Below are positions 48,627-58,266 of a stretch of 64,000 nucleotides of DNA, piece after piece. The stretch covers positions 1 through 64,000 of the forward strand of contig DEUM01000012.1 in the NCBI GenBank assembly GCA_002362575.1, given 5' to 3'. The notes beneath the pieces are model-generated. The model saw only the letters and a list, made by a program, of their open reading frames with translations, had not been told where the DNA came from and made no database searches. The stretch is from Lachnoclostridium sp. UBA3262. Lineage in GTDB: Bacteria; Bacillota; Clostridia; Lachnospirales; Lachnospiraceae. Every line of letters starts with the position of its first letter. Within the stretch, counting starts at the first letter, position 1. Both the position numbers and the translations under genes were made by a program.

Positions 48627-51600
48627 GGGGAGCCGGAAGTGGTAAAAGTACCTACTTGTATCGTATGATAAGCAGGGAAGCGGCAGAACACAGAAATAAA
48701 AATTTTATTGTTCTCGTTCCCGACCAGTTTACTCTGGAGACACAGAAAACGTTAGTGGAGCAGAGCGGGCGGGGCGGTATTCTGAATGTGGATGTACTTA
48801 GCTTTCACCGTCTGGCGTACCGTGTCTTTGAAGAAGTGCCGGCACTGCGAAAAACCGTGCTCGAAGACATGGGGAAAATGATGCTTTTGCGGAAAGTATT
48901 TTCCGAGCAGAAGGGAAATCTGAAATATTTCAAAAGAGGGTTGCATAAGCCTGGCTTTCTGGATGAATGTAAATCCTTCTTATGTGAGTTAATGCAATAC
49001 GCCGTGACCGAAGACGACTTTGATAAGATGGAGCAGGAGCTCGGAGAGGAAAGCCTGATGGCACTGAAACTTCAGGATTTGCGTCTTGTATATAATAAGT
49101 TTAAGGAGAAGATGGGCGACGTTTATATGACAGCGGAGGAGCTGGTACCACAGTTGACGAGCGTGGTGTCTTCTATCGGGATGCTTCGGGATAGTGTAAT
49201 CTGTCTCGATGGGTTTACCGGTTTTACCCCTACCCAGTACGAGCTGCTCCGGGAACTGCTTGCCTGCTGTGAGACGATGTATGTAACGGTAACGACAGAC
49301 CGGACGGGAAAACGTAAGCAGGTATTTTCCCTCAGCGCCGATACGATAAAGCGTCTTTCGAAAATTGCGGCAGAGGTACATACTTCCATTGAGAAGCCGG
49401 TTGTGACAGGAAAGGGAGAGGAAAAGGTACCTTACCGCGTGGCGGGGAGCAGTGAACTAAGCTTTCTGGAAAAAAATATTTTCTCCTATACAGGGGAGAC
49501 ATGGCAGGGAGAGGTATCGGATATATCCGTGAGGGTATGCCGCCGTGAGTCGGACGAGGCGGCTTATGTGGCGAGGAAAATCTGGTGGCTGGTAGAAAAT
49601 GAGGGCTACCGCTATGATGATATTGCCGTTGTGACGGGAGACATTGCGGCGTGCGAGCAGAGACTGGCAAAAGAATTTGAGCGGATGGGCATCCGTTACT
49701 TTATGGATTACAAAAAGAGTATCGGGGCAAATGTTATGGCAGAGTATGTTTTGTCCTTTCTGGAAATGTTCCGCCGGGGGATGGACTATGAAAGTACCTT
49801 CCGCTTTTTGCGGAGCGGTCTCTCTCCGCTCTCGGCAGAGGAGACGGATGTGCTGGAAAATTATGTCATAGCGAGAGGACGCAGGGGATTTCGCTCGTAC
49901 CAAAGTAAATGGGAGTACGCAGTAGATAAAATGGATTTGGTGCAAATCAATGAATACCGGGAAAAGTTTTTGTCTGCTACCTCGTCGGCGATGACTGCGT
50001 TAAAGGGTGGAAAAAAGACGGTTGCAGAATTTACTAAAATCGTATACAGGCTTATCGTAGAAAATAATTTATATGAAAGAATTATCGAAAAGAGCAGACA
50101 GTTTGAGGCTGGGGGCAATATGCTTCTTGCTAGGGAGTACCGGAGCATTTACCGCCTTATGATGGAGCTGTTTGATGAATTAGTGGACTTACTTGGCGAC
50201 GAGACAGTGAGCTTTCGCGAGTATGAAGAAATTTTGTCTGCCGGAATTTCAGAAGGTCTGGTTGGATTTGTGCCGCCAACCTCCAATCAGGTAATGGTGG
50301 GAGACGTGGAGAGAAGCCGGCTAAAAAATATTAAGGTACTGTTTTTTATCGGGGTAAACGATGACCGGATTCCAAAGGGACAGGGAAGTCCGGGGATTTT
50401 ATCGGAAAATGAGAGAAGAAAGATTAGTGAATGTGGAGTAGAGCTGGCGCCGTCCGCTGAAAAGCAATCGTACACGGAACAGTTCTATCTCTATCTGACA
50501 TTGACGAAGGCGTCGGACAAGATATTTCTTACCTATGCCCGGCTGGGAGAGGACGGCAGCTCGAAACGCCCGGCGTATCTGATAAAAAAGCTTCAGGCGC
50601 TCTATCCGGGGCTGGTAATCTCGGAGGATGAGGCAGAGAGTTCACATGCTCGTATATTGGGAACAGATAAAGGACGGAAATATTTAATTTCCCGGTTTGC
50701 CGACGGGAGCTTTCGTGAAGATTCCTGTTGGTGGGAGCTTGCGGCCTATTACCGTCGCTTAGAGCCGGAATTTTTTGCCCGGATACTATCGGAGAGAGGA
50801 AGGAAAAAGGCGGAGCTCTCGAAGGAAGCCGCCTCCCTTCTTTATGGGGAAAAACTGTACGGAAGTGTAACACGGCTGGAACAGTTTGCGAAATGCCCGT
50901 ATGCCCATTACATTCTTTTTGGGCTGGGACTTAGAGAGAGGGAGCAGTATTCGGTACAGACGCTGGATTATGGAAATGTATTTCACAGTGCCATGGAGCA
51001 TTTCTCGCATGAGTTGGAGGAGCAGGGCAGGCAGTGGCAGGATTTGACTGAGGAGGAGGTCAAAGAGCTGGCAGATGGCTGTGTGGAGTATGCCATAGAG
51101 GGGTATAAGGGTGAAATGTTCCACCAGTCAAAGCGTGTGGAATTCATGATAGTCCGGATGAAACAGGTAATGAAAAATACCGTATGGGGAATCTGGAAAC
51201 AGATGCGGGAGGGAGAGTTTTACCAGACCTATTCGGAGAAACGTTTTTCTGCACAGGATGGGCTCGATTCCCTCCGGATTCCTCTTGCGGAAGGGAAGGA
51301 TATGATTTTTGGCGGGCAGATTGACCGCATAGACACCTGCGAGGAGGACGGCAGAAAGCTTATAAAAATAATTGATTATAAGAGTGGGAGCAATGATTTG
51401 TCCCTCAGTAAAATATATTACGGGCTGCAGTTACAGCTTGTCACCTACATGGCGGCGGCGATGGAGCTGGAAGAAAAACAAAATCCGGGAAGTCAGGCAG
51501 TTCCGGCAGCGATGCTGTATTACCAGATGAAAGAGCCGGAGTTAGATTGGCGGGAGGAGTCCGAGGAGGGGCACAAAGAGAGGATTTTGGATGCGATGAA

Positions 51601-52009
51601 ATGCTCCGGATATGTCAATGGAGAAACGCAGATTTTGGAAAAGATAGACGCAAGGGTGGCAGAAAACGGGGAAGTAAAGCCGGGGGAAAAGTCCCATGTC
51701 ATACCAGTAGCGTTAAAGAAGGACGGGACATTTACGGCCGCTTCCCATGTTATGTCAACGGAGCAGTTTTCACGGGTGATTGCACATACAAGAGAAAAGA
51801 TGGCGGAGTTTGGAAACCGCATTTTTGAAGGGGAAATCGAGGCGGCGCCATACCGTATAAAATCCGAGTGCGGATGCGATTACTGCGGGCTTCGGAGTGT
51901 ATGCGGCGTGGAGAATAAGGAGCTGGCTTCTTATCTGCGGGAATACCCGGATATGAAAGAGGAAGAAGTATGGGAGGTGCTGTATGGGAACGGTTCAGTG
52001 GACGGATGA
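48605..52009 (+). CDS. addB: ATP-dependent helicase/deoxyribonuclease subunit B
   Basis: About 1134 residues. AddAB is the firmicute counterpart of RecBCD: it resects double-strand breaks and loads RecA. Residues 1-20 carry the P-loop (FILGGAGSGKSTYLY). The inactivated helicase-like core follows, then the RecB-type nuclease domain (GNVFHSAMEHFSHELEEQG, GGQIDRIDTCE, IKIIDYKSGSNDL). The iron-sulfur staple is complete: Cys764 in AKCPYAHY and Cys1089/1091/1094/1100 in the CGCDYCGLRSVC block. ATG 48605 follows a GGGGGG tract; ATG 48572 is in frame upstream but has no ribosome site. It overlaps addA by 26 nt. Confidence 0.96.
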   Translation: MSLQFILGGAGSGKSTYLYRMISREAAEHRNKNFIVLVPDQFTLETQKTLVEQSGRGGILNVDVLSFHRLAYRVFEEVPALRKTVLEDMGKMMLLRKVFSEQKGNLKYFKRGLHKPGFLDECKSFLCELMQYAVTEDDFDKMEQELGEESLMALKLQDLRLVYNKFKEKMGDVYMTAEELVPQLTSVVSSIGMLRDSVICLDGFTGFTPTQYELLRELLACCETMYVTVTTDRTGKRKQVFSLSADTIKRLSKIAAEVHTSIEKPVVTGKGEEKVPYRVAGSSELSFLEKNIFSYTGETWQGEVSDISVRVCRRESDEAAYVARKIWWLVENEGYRYDDIAVVTGDIAACEQRLAKEFERMGIRYFMDYKKSIGANVMAEYVLSFLEMFRRGMDYESTFRFLRSGLSPLSAEETDVLENYVIARGRRGFRSYQSKWEYAVDKMDLVQINEYREKFLSATSSAMTALKGGKKTVAEFTKIVYRLIVENNLYERIIEKSRQFEAGGNMLLAREYRSIYRLMMELFDELVDLLGDETVSFREYEEILSAGISEGLVGFVPPTSNQVMVGDVERSRLKNIKVLFFIGVNDDRIPKGQGSPGILSENERRKISECGVELAPSAEKQSYTEQFYLYLTLTKASDKIFLTYARLGEDGSSKRPAYLIKKLQALYPGLVISEDEAESSHARILGTDKGRKYLISRFADGSFREDSCWWELAAYYRRLEPEFFARILSERGRKKAELSKEAASLLYGEKLYGSVTRLEQFAKCPYAHYILFGLGLREREQYSVQTLDYGNVFHSAMEHFSHELEEQGRQWQDLTEEEVKELADGCVEYAIEGYKGEMFHQSKRVEFMIVRMKQVMKNTVWGIWKQMREGEFYQTYSEKRFSAQDGLDSLRIPLAEGKDMIFGGQIDRIDTCEEDGRKLIKIIDYKSGSNDLSLSKIYYGLQLQLVTYMAAAMELEEKQNPGSQAVPAAMLYYQMKEPELDWREESEEGHKERILDAMKCSGYVNGETQILEKIDARVAENGEVKPGEKSHVIPVALKKDGTFTAASHVMSTEQFSRVIAHTREKMAEFGNRIFEGEIEAAPYRIKSECGCDYCGLRSVCGVENKELASYLREYPDMKEEEVWEVLYGNGSVDG

Positions 52010-55000
52010 CCAGAAGAAGATTATTGCGATGCGGGACTGTAATATTCTTGTGTCGGCAGCAGCCGGTTCCGGCAAGACTGCCGTTCTTATCGAGCGCATT
52101 TTTAAGCGTATTATGGATAAAAAAAATCCGGTGGACGTAGACCGCTTTGTCATTGTGACATTTACAAAGGCAGCGGCGGCACAGATGAAAGACCGCCTGC
52201 GGGAACGTCTGGAGCAGGAAATTGAAAAAGAACCGGATAATACTCATTTGCAGAGACAGTTAGGGCTGATTGCCTCAGCGCATATTTCTACTGTACATAG
52301 CTTCTGCGGATATGTGATTCAGAATTATTTTCACCGGATTGGGCTGGATCCATCCTACCGGCAGGGAACGGACAGTGAGCTGGGGCTTTTGAAAAATGAA
52401 ATACTTGAGGAAATTTTAGAGGAAGAATATACAGAGCAGAGGGAAGATTTTGCGGAGCTGGCAGGGATGAGTATGTTTCACCGCTCAGACGCACGGATGT
52501 TAGATATGATTTTTGAAATATATGACAAGGCGATGAGTGAGCCGTTTCCCTATGAGTGGCTGGATAAGATGAGGGAATTTCTCGGTGTAGAGGAAGTTTC
52601 CAAATGGGAAAATTCGGAATTTTGTATGTATCTTTTGGAGGACTGCCACAGAATGGCAGAGGGAATCCGCGCAGACGGCGAACATCTGCTTTCCCTGTGC
52701 CAGCTTCCAGCCGGGCCGTATTATTATGAAAAGCGGATAGAGGAGCTGGACGATATTTGCGGGAGGCTTCTTCAGGCGGGTACATATGAGGAATTCCGGC
52801 TGGAGTTTTCCCATATGACGTTTGCCAGAATGACGTCAAAGCGGGATGAGGGTGTGGATGTTTCGCTGAAGGAGGCTGTACAGGAGGGAAGGAAGCGTTG
52901 TAAAAAGGCGTTAGAGGAAATGAGGGATGGGTATTTTTTCCAGAGCGCGGAAGAACACCTTGCGGATTTGGAGCGTATGGGCGGAAAGCTTAAAACACTT
53001 TTGCGCCTGACAGAACGTTTTATGAAAGAATATACGGAGGCGAAGCGGGAGCGGAATATCGTAGACTATAATGATTTAGAGCAGCTGGCCCTGTCGATTC
53101 TTCTGGATTGGGATGAGGAGAAGCAGGAATATGTGCGTTCGGCGGCGGCAAGGGAGCTGTCGGAACACTTTGCTGAGATTATGATAGACGAGTATCAGGA
53201 CAGTAACCGGGTACAGGACACGCTGTTAAAGAGTGTGTCAAGAGACGGTTTAGCGGGAATGAATCCCAATATTTTTATGGTGGGGGATGTCAAGCAGAGT
53301 ATCTATCGTTTCCGCAATGCCTGCCCGGAGCTGTTTGCAGAAAAGCTGGAATCCTATGAAACGGACGAGAGTGCTTCGTACCGCAGGATTGATTTGCACC
53401 GGAACTTCCGAAGCAGAGAGGAGATATTGGAGGGAGTAAACTGTGTATTTGAGGAAGTTATGCACAGGGATTTGGGTGGTGTGGAATACGATGCGGCGGC
53501 CAGACTCCGGTGTGGCAGGGCGTCCGAAACAGCAGGGGAGAATAAAGAAAAGATTGATACTTATGTGATTTTAGATAAAGGAAATGCAGAGCTGGAGGGG
53601 CGGCTGATAGCCACAAAGATTAAAGAGATGGTGCAGTCTTCCAATCCCCTTTTTGTCATGGGAGAGGAGGGATACCGTCCAGTCTGTTACCGAGATATTG
53701 TCATCCTTATGAGAAGTGTAAAGAATGTAGGGCAGAGTTATTTTGAAGCGCTGACGGATGCCGGAATACCGGTAGTCATGGAGCACACGCAGGGATTTTT
53801 TGACACAAGGGAAATTCAGATAATGACGGGGATGCTGCAGGTAATTGATAACCCACGGCAGGACATTCCGCTCGTGACGGTTCTTGGCAGTCCTATGTTT
53901 TACTTTCAGGAGGATGAGCTGGCGGCTGTCCGTGCAGAAAATCGGAATGAGGATTTGTATGGGGCATTACTCTCCTATGAAAAGGAGGATGCCCTTCGGG
54001 AGAAAATACAAGGTTTCTTTCAGGTGCTGGGGCGTCTGAGGGAAAAGATTTCTTATGCAACGGTAGCCGAATTGATACAGGATATTTATGATGAAACCAG
54101 AATTTATGAGTCTGTCATGATGATGAAGGAGGGGGCGCAGAGGACGGCGAATATGGACAGCCTGATGGAACTGGCAAGGGAGTTTGAGAAGACCACCTAT
54201 CACGGGCTGTACCAGTTTGTGCGCTATATCAACCGGATTCAGGAGCAGCAGGAGGAGATGGGGGAAGTTAATATTTCCTGCGAGGAGGAGAATGTTGTCC
54301 GTATCATGACGATACATAAGAGCAAAGGACTGGAATTTCCGGTTTGTATCGTAGCGGGGATGGGAAGGAAGCTTGGTGGAATGAACCGTTCTTTTCTGAC
54401 GATTCAGCCGGAAGTCGGGATTGCCTCACAGATTGTGGATAATGAGACAAGGACGACAAAGGACACGATATACCGCAGGTTTTTAAAGCGGCAAAACGAT
54501 ATGGCAGATTTAGGGGAAAATATGCGGGTGCTGTATGTGGCGATGACTCGTGCAAAGGAGAAGTTGATATTAGTCGGGTGTGCTGAACAGGTCGAAACCG
54601 AAGCGATGAATTATTTGGGCAGAAGCCGCATTGGCAGTATGCTTGATATGGTATTGCCCGCTGTATTGATAAAATCCGAGTGGTTTACCTTGACAACTGT
54701 GGAAAGAGAGAATATGCTGGAAGAAACGGTATCGGAGATTATTCAGGAACAGGTCGAGACAGCGGCACTTTACAATTTTGACACATCTGTCGTATATGAT
54801 GAAAAGGTGCATGAATATCTGGAACGGCTTGAGGAGACGGAGCAGGCGGCAAGTGAGCCACTGCCGGTTAAAGTTTCGGTTTCCGATTTAAAAATGAAAT
54901 CCATGGAGGAGACAGAGATGGAAGAATTTACCATTTTGTCTCACGAGGAAGATACCGGGGAGATGCCAGTTCCGAAATTTATGCAGGAAGATAATAGCGA

Positions 55001-55538
55001 GTCTTCTGCTCACAGAGGGGCTGCTTACGGAACGATATGGCATCAGGTAATGGCGACAATTGATTTTACAAAAACCGGTTCAGAGGAGGAAATAGAAGGG
55101 GGTATAGACGAACTGGTAAATAGTGGAAGGCTCCGCGAGGAGGAAAGAGGCGTCATAAACAGCAAAAAACTGCTTACCTTCTTTCAATCCCGGCTGGGGC
55201 GTGAAATGCGGGAGGCAGCGGCGCAGGGGAAGCTTCACAGGGAACAGCCCTTTGTAATCGGAAAACCAGCGAACGAAATTTTTCCGGAGAGGGAAGAAAA
55301 AGATACCGTGTTGGTTCAGGGGATTATCGACGGGTATTATGAAACCGGGGATGGAATCGTGCTGATGGATTATAAGACAGACTCACTCAGAGCGGGCGAG
55401 GAAAATAAGCTGATATGCCGCTATGAAACTCAAATGAAACTATACAGGGAGGCGCTGGAGGAAAGAATGGACAGGCCGGTGATAAAATGCGTGCTGTATT
55501 CATTTTCACTGCAAAAGGAGATTGCTGTGCCAGTGTAA
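51984..55538 (+). CDS. addA: ATP-dependent helicase/nuclease subunit A
   Basis: 1184 residues, a UvrD-like superfamily 1A helicase joined to a RecB-type nuclease. Q-motif QWTDDQKKIIAM, Walker A SAAAGSGKTAVLIERI (~26-38), VTFTKAAAAQMKDRL, Walker B region EIMIDEYQDSNRVQD, DVKQSIYRFRNA, HRNFRS, RIMTIHKSKGLEFPV and VLYVAMTRAKEKL. The C-terminal nuclease has GTIWHQVMATID, QGIIDGYYE and LMDYKTDSLRAG (~1128). It works with AddB in break repair; AddA supplies the 3'-5' motor and one nuclease. The overlap with addB indicates coupled translation. Confidence 0.97.
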   Translation: MGTVQWTDDQKKIIAMRDCNILVSAAAGSGKTAVLIERIFKRIMDKKNPVDVDRFVIVTFTKAAAAQMKDRLRERLEQEIEKEPDNTHLQRQLGLIASAHISTVHSFCGYVIQNYFHRIGLDPSYRQGTDSELGLLKNEILEEILEEEYTEQREDFAELAGMSMFHRSDARMLDMIFEIYDKAMSEPFPYEWLDKMREFLGVEEVSKWENSEFCMYLLEDCHRMAEGIRADGEHLLSLCQLPAGPYYYEKRIEELDDICGRLLQAGTYEEFRLEFSHMTFARMTSKRDEGVDVSLKEAVQEGRKRCKKALEEMRDGYFFQSAEEHLADLERMGGKLKTLLRLTERFMKEYTEAKRERNIVDYNDLEQLALSILLDWDEEKQEYVRSAAARELSEHFAEIMIDEYQDSNRVQDTLLKSVSRDGLAGMNPNIFMVGDVKQSIYRFRNACPELFAEKLESYETDESASYRRIDLHRNFRSREEILEGVNCVFEEVMHRDLGGVEYDAAARLRCGRASETAGENKEKIDTYVILDKGNAELEGRLIATKIKEMVQSSNPLFVMGEEGYRPVCYRDIVILMRSVKNVGQSYFEALTDAGIPVVMEHTQGFFDTREIQIMTGMLQVIDNPRQDIPLVTVLGSPMFYFQEDELAAVRAENRNEDLYGALLSYEKEDALREKIQGFFQVLGRLREKISYATVAELIQDIYDETRIYESVMMMKEGAQRTANMDSLMELAREFEKTTYHGLYQFVRYINRIQEQQEEMGEVNISCEEENVVRIMTIHKSKGLEFPVCIVAGMGRKLGGMNRSFLTIQPEVGIASQIVDNETRTTKDTIYRRFLKRQNDMADLGENMRVLYVAMTRAKEKLILVGCAEQVETEAMNYLGRSRIGSMLDMVLPAVLIKSEWFTLTTVERENMLEETVSEIIQEQVETAALYNFDTSVVYDEKVHEYLERLEETEQAASEPLPVKVSVSDLKMKSMEETEMEEFTILSHEEDTGEMPVPKFMQEDNSESSAHRGAAYGTIWHQVMATIDFTKTGSEEEIEGGIDELVNSGRLREEERGVINSKKLLTFFQSRLGREMREAAAQGKLHREQPFVIGKPANEIFPEREEKDTVLVQGIIDGYYETGDGIVLMDYKTDSLRAGEENKLICRYETQMKLYREALEERMDRPVIKCVLYSFSLQKEIAVPV

Positions 55539-55586
55539 CAAGGTTCGTAGAGAACATTTTTTCGGATAGAAAGGGAGGATATGTCT

Positions 55587-56348
55587 ATGTATGAAGGATT
55601 TGCTAATGTGTATGACCATGTTATGAACAATATTTCTTATGAGGAGTGGTTCGGCAGATTAAAGAGTTATCTGGAAGACCATGGAATAAAGGAGGGGACC
55701 ATCTGCGAGCTCGGATGCGGAACCGGAATTATGACGGAGATGTTTGCAAAAGCCGGATATCAGATGATAGGGGTAGACCGTTCTGGTGATATGCTGGCAC
55801 TTGCGAAAAATAAGATGACAGAGTCCGGCTCGGACATTTTATATTTACAACAACCGATGGAAAAGCTTGAGCTGGCAGGCCCGGTGGAGGCGGTCATCAG
55901 CGTCTGTGATTCGATAAATTATCTTTTGCAGGAGGAGGATATGATATCTACCTTCTCGCGGGTAAAAAAATATTTGAAACCGGGTGGGTATTTTATCTTT
56001 GATTTAAAGACGGCATATTGTTATCAAAACATCATAGGAAACCAGACATGGGTGGAGCAGGATGATGAAATCAGCTACATCTGGGAGAACTATTTTTATG
56101 AGGACCAGAATATAAACGAATACACGCTGACGATTTTTAAAAAGCAGCAGGAGGGCGAGCTGTATGAGAAAATCGAGGAGGCGCATTACCAGAAGGCATA
56201 TTCGGTAAAAAGACTGCGGAGTCTTTTGGAAAAGAGCGGTCTGGAGATGGTAGAATGTTTTGACGAAAATATGAAGACTGAGCAGACGGCAAATAGCGAG
56301 AGAATTTATGTGGTGGCAAAGGTACAGGAGGGAAGTTATGAGGAATAG
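55587..56348 (+). CDS. Class I SAM-dependent methyltransferase
   Basis: About 253 residues. The start YEGFANVYDHVMNNISYEEW is typical of a firmicute methyltransferase group. Motif I is ICELGCGTGIMTEMFAKAG, then VDRSGDMLALAK, and YLQQPMEKLELAGPVEAVIS with VCDSINYLL at the acidic-strand position. The long C-terminal half (ENYFYEDQNINEYTLTIFKK) is shared by homologues whose substrate is unknown. GGAGG lies 8 nt before ATG 55587; ATG 55581 is too close to that site. The gene overlaps the following autolysin gene by 11 nt. Confidence 0.9.
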   Translation: MYEGFANVYDHVMNNISYEEWFGRLKSYLEDHGIKEGTICELGCGTGIMTEMFAKAGYQMIGVDRSGDMLALAKNKMTESGSDILYLQQPMEKLELAGPVEAVISVCDSINYLLQEEDMISTFSRVKKYLKPGGYFIFDLKTAYCYQNIIGNQTWVEQDDEISYIWENYFYEDQNINEYTLTIFKKQQEGELYEKIEEAHYQKAYSVKRLRSLLEKSGLEMVECFDENMKTEQTANSERIYVVAKVQEGSYEE

Positions 56349-58209
56349 AAAAATTATACTGTTATTACTGGCTGTGCTATTATGTGGTGTGGGAATCCTT
56401 TCTATCAACAAGGTCGCCTCCTTTGCCGCAAACCAGAGCGGAGTCGTCACAGCAGATCTCTTGAATATACGGACAGGGGCAGGGACGAATCATGAGATTC
56501 TGAAAAGTGGCGGTGTTTCAGTGCAGCTGGAAAATGGCACGAAGGTTACGGTACTTGAATCCCAGAGCGGGTGGTATAAGGTTTCCTTTACCTTTAACGG
56601 AAAGGCACTGACAGGCTATGCCAGCGCTCAGTATATTGCAATTGAGAGGGCGGCGACGCCAGCGCCGACGATGCAGACATCGGTAAAAACGACGTACCGT
56701 TATGAGACATCATACAAAAAGATACAGGCACCGGCAAAAATAAAAAAGAAAACGAAGGTGTACAAAAAAGCGGGTGGAAAGCAGCTAAAGGTTTCAAAAA
56801 AGGCGGTCACGCTTGCAGCAAAGAAAAAAATAAAAATTACCGGTGAAAAAACCGTGAAGGGGAAAAAGTGGTTTAAAATTTCTTTTACCTATAAAAAGAA
56901 AACGAGAACCGGATATGTCAGGGAGCTTTATGTAAAGATGACCTTAAAGCCGAAAGCAAATGCGGCCATCACGAATCTGAAACCATCTGTAAAGGTACGG
57001 ACTAAGGCGAATACAAAGGCTGCTTACAAAAAGGTAAGCGGCAAGGCAGTAAAGCTGGCAAAGGGAACAACGGTAGAGATCGGGAAAGAAAAGATAGTGA
57101 AAGGGAAAAAATGGTATAAAGTTTATTTTTCCTATGCAGGGAAAACCCGGAGCGGGTATCTTCTGACGAAATATGTGAAACTGGCGAAGAAAAAGGTTGT
57201 GAAAAAGGTACCGGTGATTGCGCTGAATAGTAAAGAATTTGAGAAGGCAATGACGCAGGAAGGGTTTCCGGAAACTTATAAAAAACAACTAAGAATATTG
57301 CATCAGGCATATCCATACTGGCAGTTTAAGGCATATAAGACAGGGCTTGACTGGAATACTGCGGTGGCGAATGAATCCAAGCTGGGCGTGAATCTGATTT
57401 CGAACGCAAAGTCTGCGGCTTGGAAGTCGATGGAGCCGGGGGCTTATGACGCCACTACCGGAACATGGAAAGTGTTTGACGGGAGTACATGGGTTGCGGC
57501 TTCTAGGACGGCGATTGCCTATTATATGGATCCGAGAAACTTTTTGAACGACCGGAATATTTTCCAGTTCGAAATGCTGGAGTACCAGTCACAGTACCAG
57601 ACAAAAACGGGAATCAATGCCATTTTAGCAAACACCCCGTTTTATAATAAGAGTTTTAATTACACAGATATACAGACAGGAAAGGCAAAGACGATATCCT
57701 ATACCGATGCCTTTGTCGCTGCGGCAAGGGAGTCCGGAGTAAGCCCGTACCATCTGGCGTCAAGGGTAAAGCAGGAGGTTGTTACGGGTTCGACTACAAC
57801 AAGTATTGCGGTAACCGGAACGAATTCCACTTATCCGGGAATATTTAACTTTTATAATATTGGAGCAACGAGTGGAAAAAATCCGGCGTTAAATGGGCTG
57901 AAGTGGGCGAGCAGTGGAAATACTTATCTGCGGCCGTGGAAGGATCGCTACCGCTCGATCGTCGGCGGGGGCATGTTTATCGGCGCCAGCTATATCAATA
58001 AGGGGCAGAATACGGGTTATCTGCAGAAGTTTAATGTAACGAATTACCAGAGATACGACCATCAGTATATGACAAACGTGGAAGCAGCATATTCGGAGGC
58101 AATCAAGACAAAAAGAGCATATGCAGGAATTATGGATAAATCGCCAATCGTATTTTCCATTCCGGTTTATAACAATATGCCTGCTTCAAACTGCCCGGCG
58201 CCTAGATAG
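56338..58209 (+). CDS. Cell-wall hydrolase: three SH3 domains and a glucosaminidase domain
   Basis: About 623 residues. Signal peptide or N-terminal anchor (IILLLLAVLLCGVGILS), then three bacterial SH3 repeats: ~35-105 (VVTADLLNIRTGAGTNHE, typical SH3_3), ~120-205 and ~210-290 (PSVKVRTKANTKAAYKK), the last two extremely lysine-rich. The C-terminal ~320 residues are a LytD/glucosaminidase-type catalytic domain (YMDPRNFLNDRNIFQFEML, ESGVSPYHLASRVKQEV, FNFYNIGA). It cleaves peptidoglycan at N-acetylglucosamine in wall turnover or separation. GGAGGG precedes ATG 56338. Confidence 0.9.
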   Translation: MRNRKIILLLLAVLLCGVGILSINKVASFAANQSGVVTADLLNIRTGAGTNHEILKSGGVSVQLENGTKVTVLESQSGWYKVSFTFNGKALTGYASAQYIAIERAATPAPTMQTSVKTTYRYETSYKKIQAPAKIKKKTKVYKKAGGKQLKVSKKAVTLAAKKKIKITGEKTVKGKKWFKISFTYKKKTRTGYVRELYVKMTLKPKANAAITNLKPSVKVRTKANTKAAYKKVSGKAVKLAKGTTVEIGKEKIVKGKKWYKVYFSYAGKTRSGYLLTKYVKLAKKKVVKKVPVIALNSKEFEKAMTQEGFPETYKKQLRILHQAYPYWQFKAYKTGLDWNTAVANESKLGVNLISNAKSAAWKSMEPGAYDATTGTWKVFDGSTWVAASRTAIAYYMDPRNFLNDRNIFQFEMLEYQSQYQTKTGINAILANTPFYNKSFNYTDIQTGKAKTISYTDAFVAAARESGVSPYHLASRVKQEVVTGSTTTSIAVTGTNSTYPGIFNFYNIGATSGKNPALNGLKWASSGNTYLRPWKDRYRSIVGGGMFIGASYINKGQNTGYLQKFNVTNYQRYDHQYMTNVEAAYSEAIKTKRAYAGIMDKSPIVFSIPVYNNMPASNCPAPR

Positions 58210-58266
58210 GCGTCAGGACAGAGGAATCACAGGCGTGCTTTTGTTCAGAGGAAGGACGACAAGACT

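Noticed and set aside
55544..55566. Possible terminator after addA (GTTC...GAAC then T6)
   Set aside because: The stem is only 4-5 bp and too weak for an intrinsic terminator.
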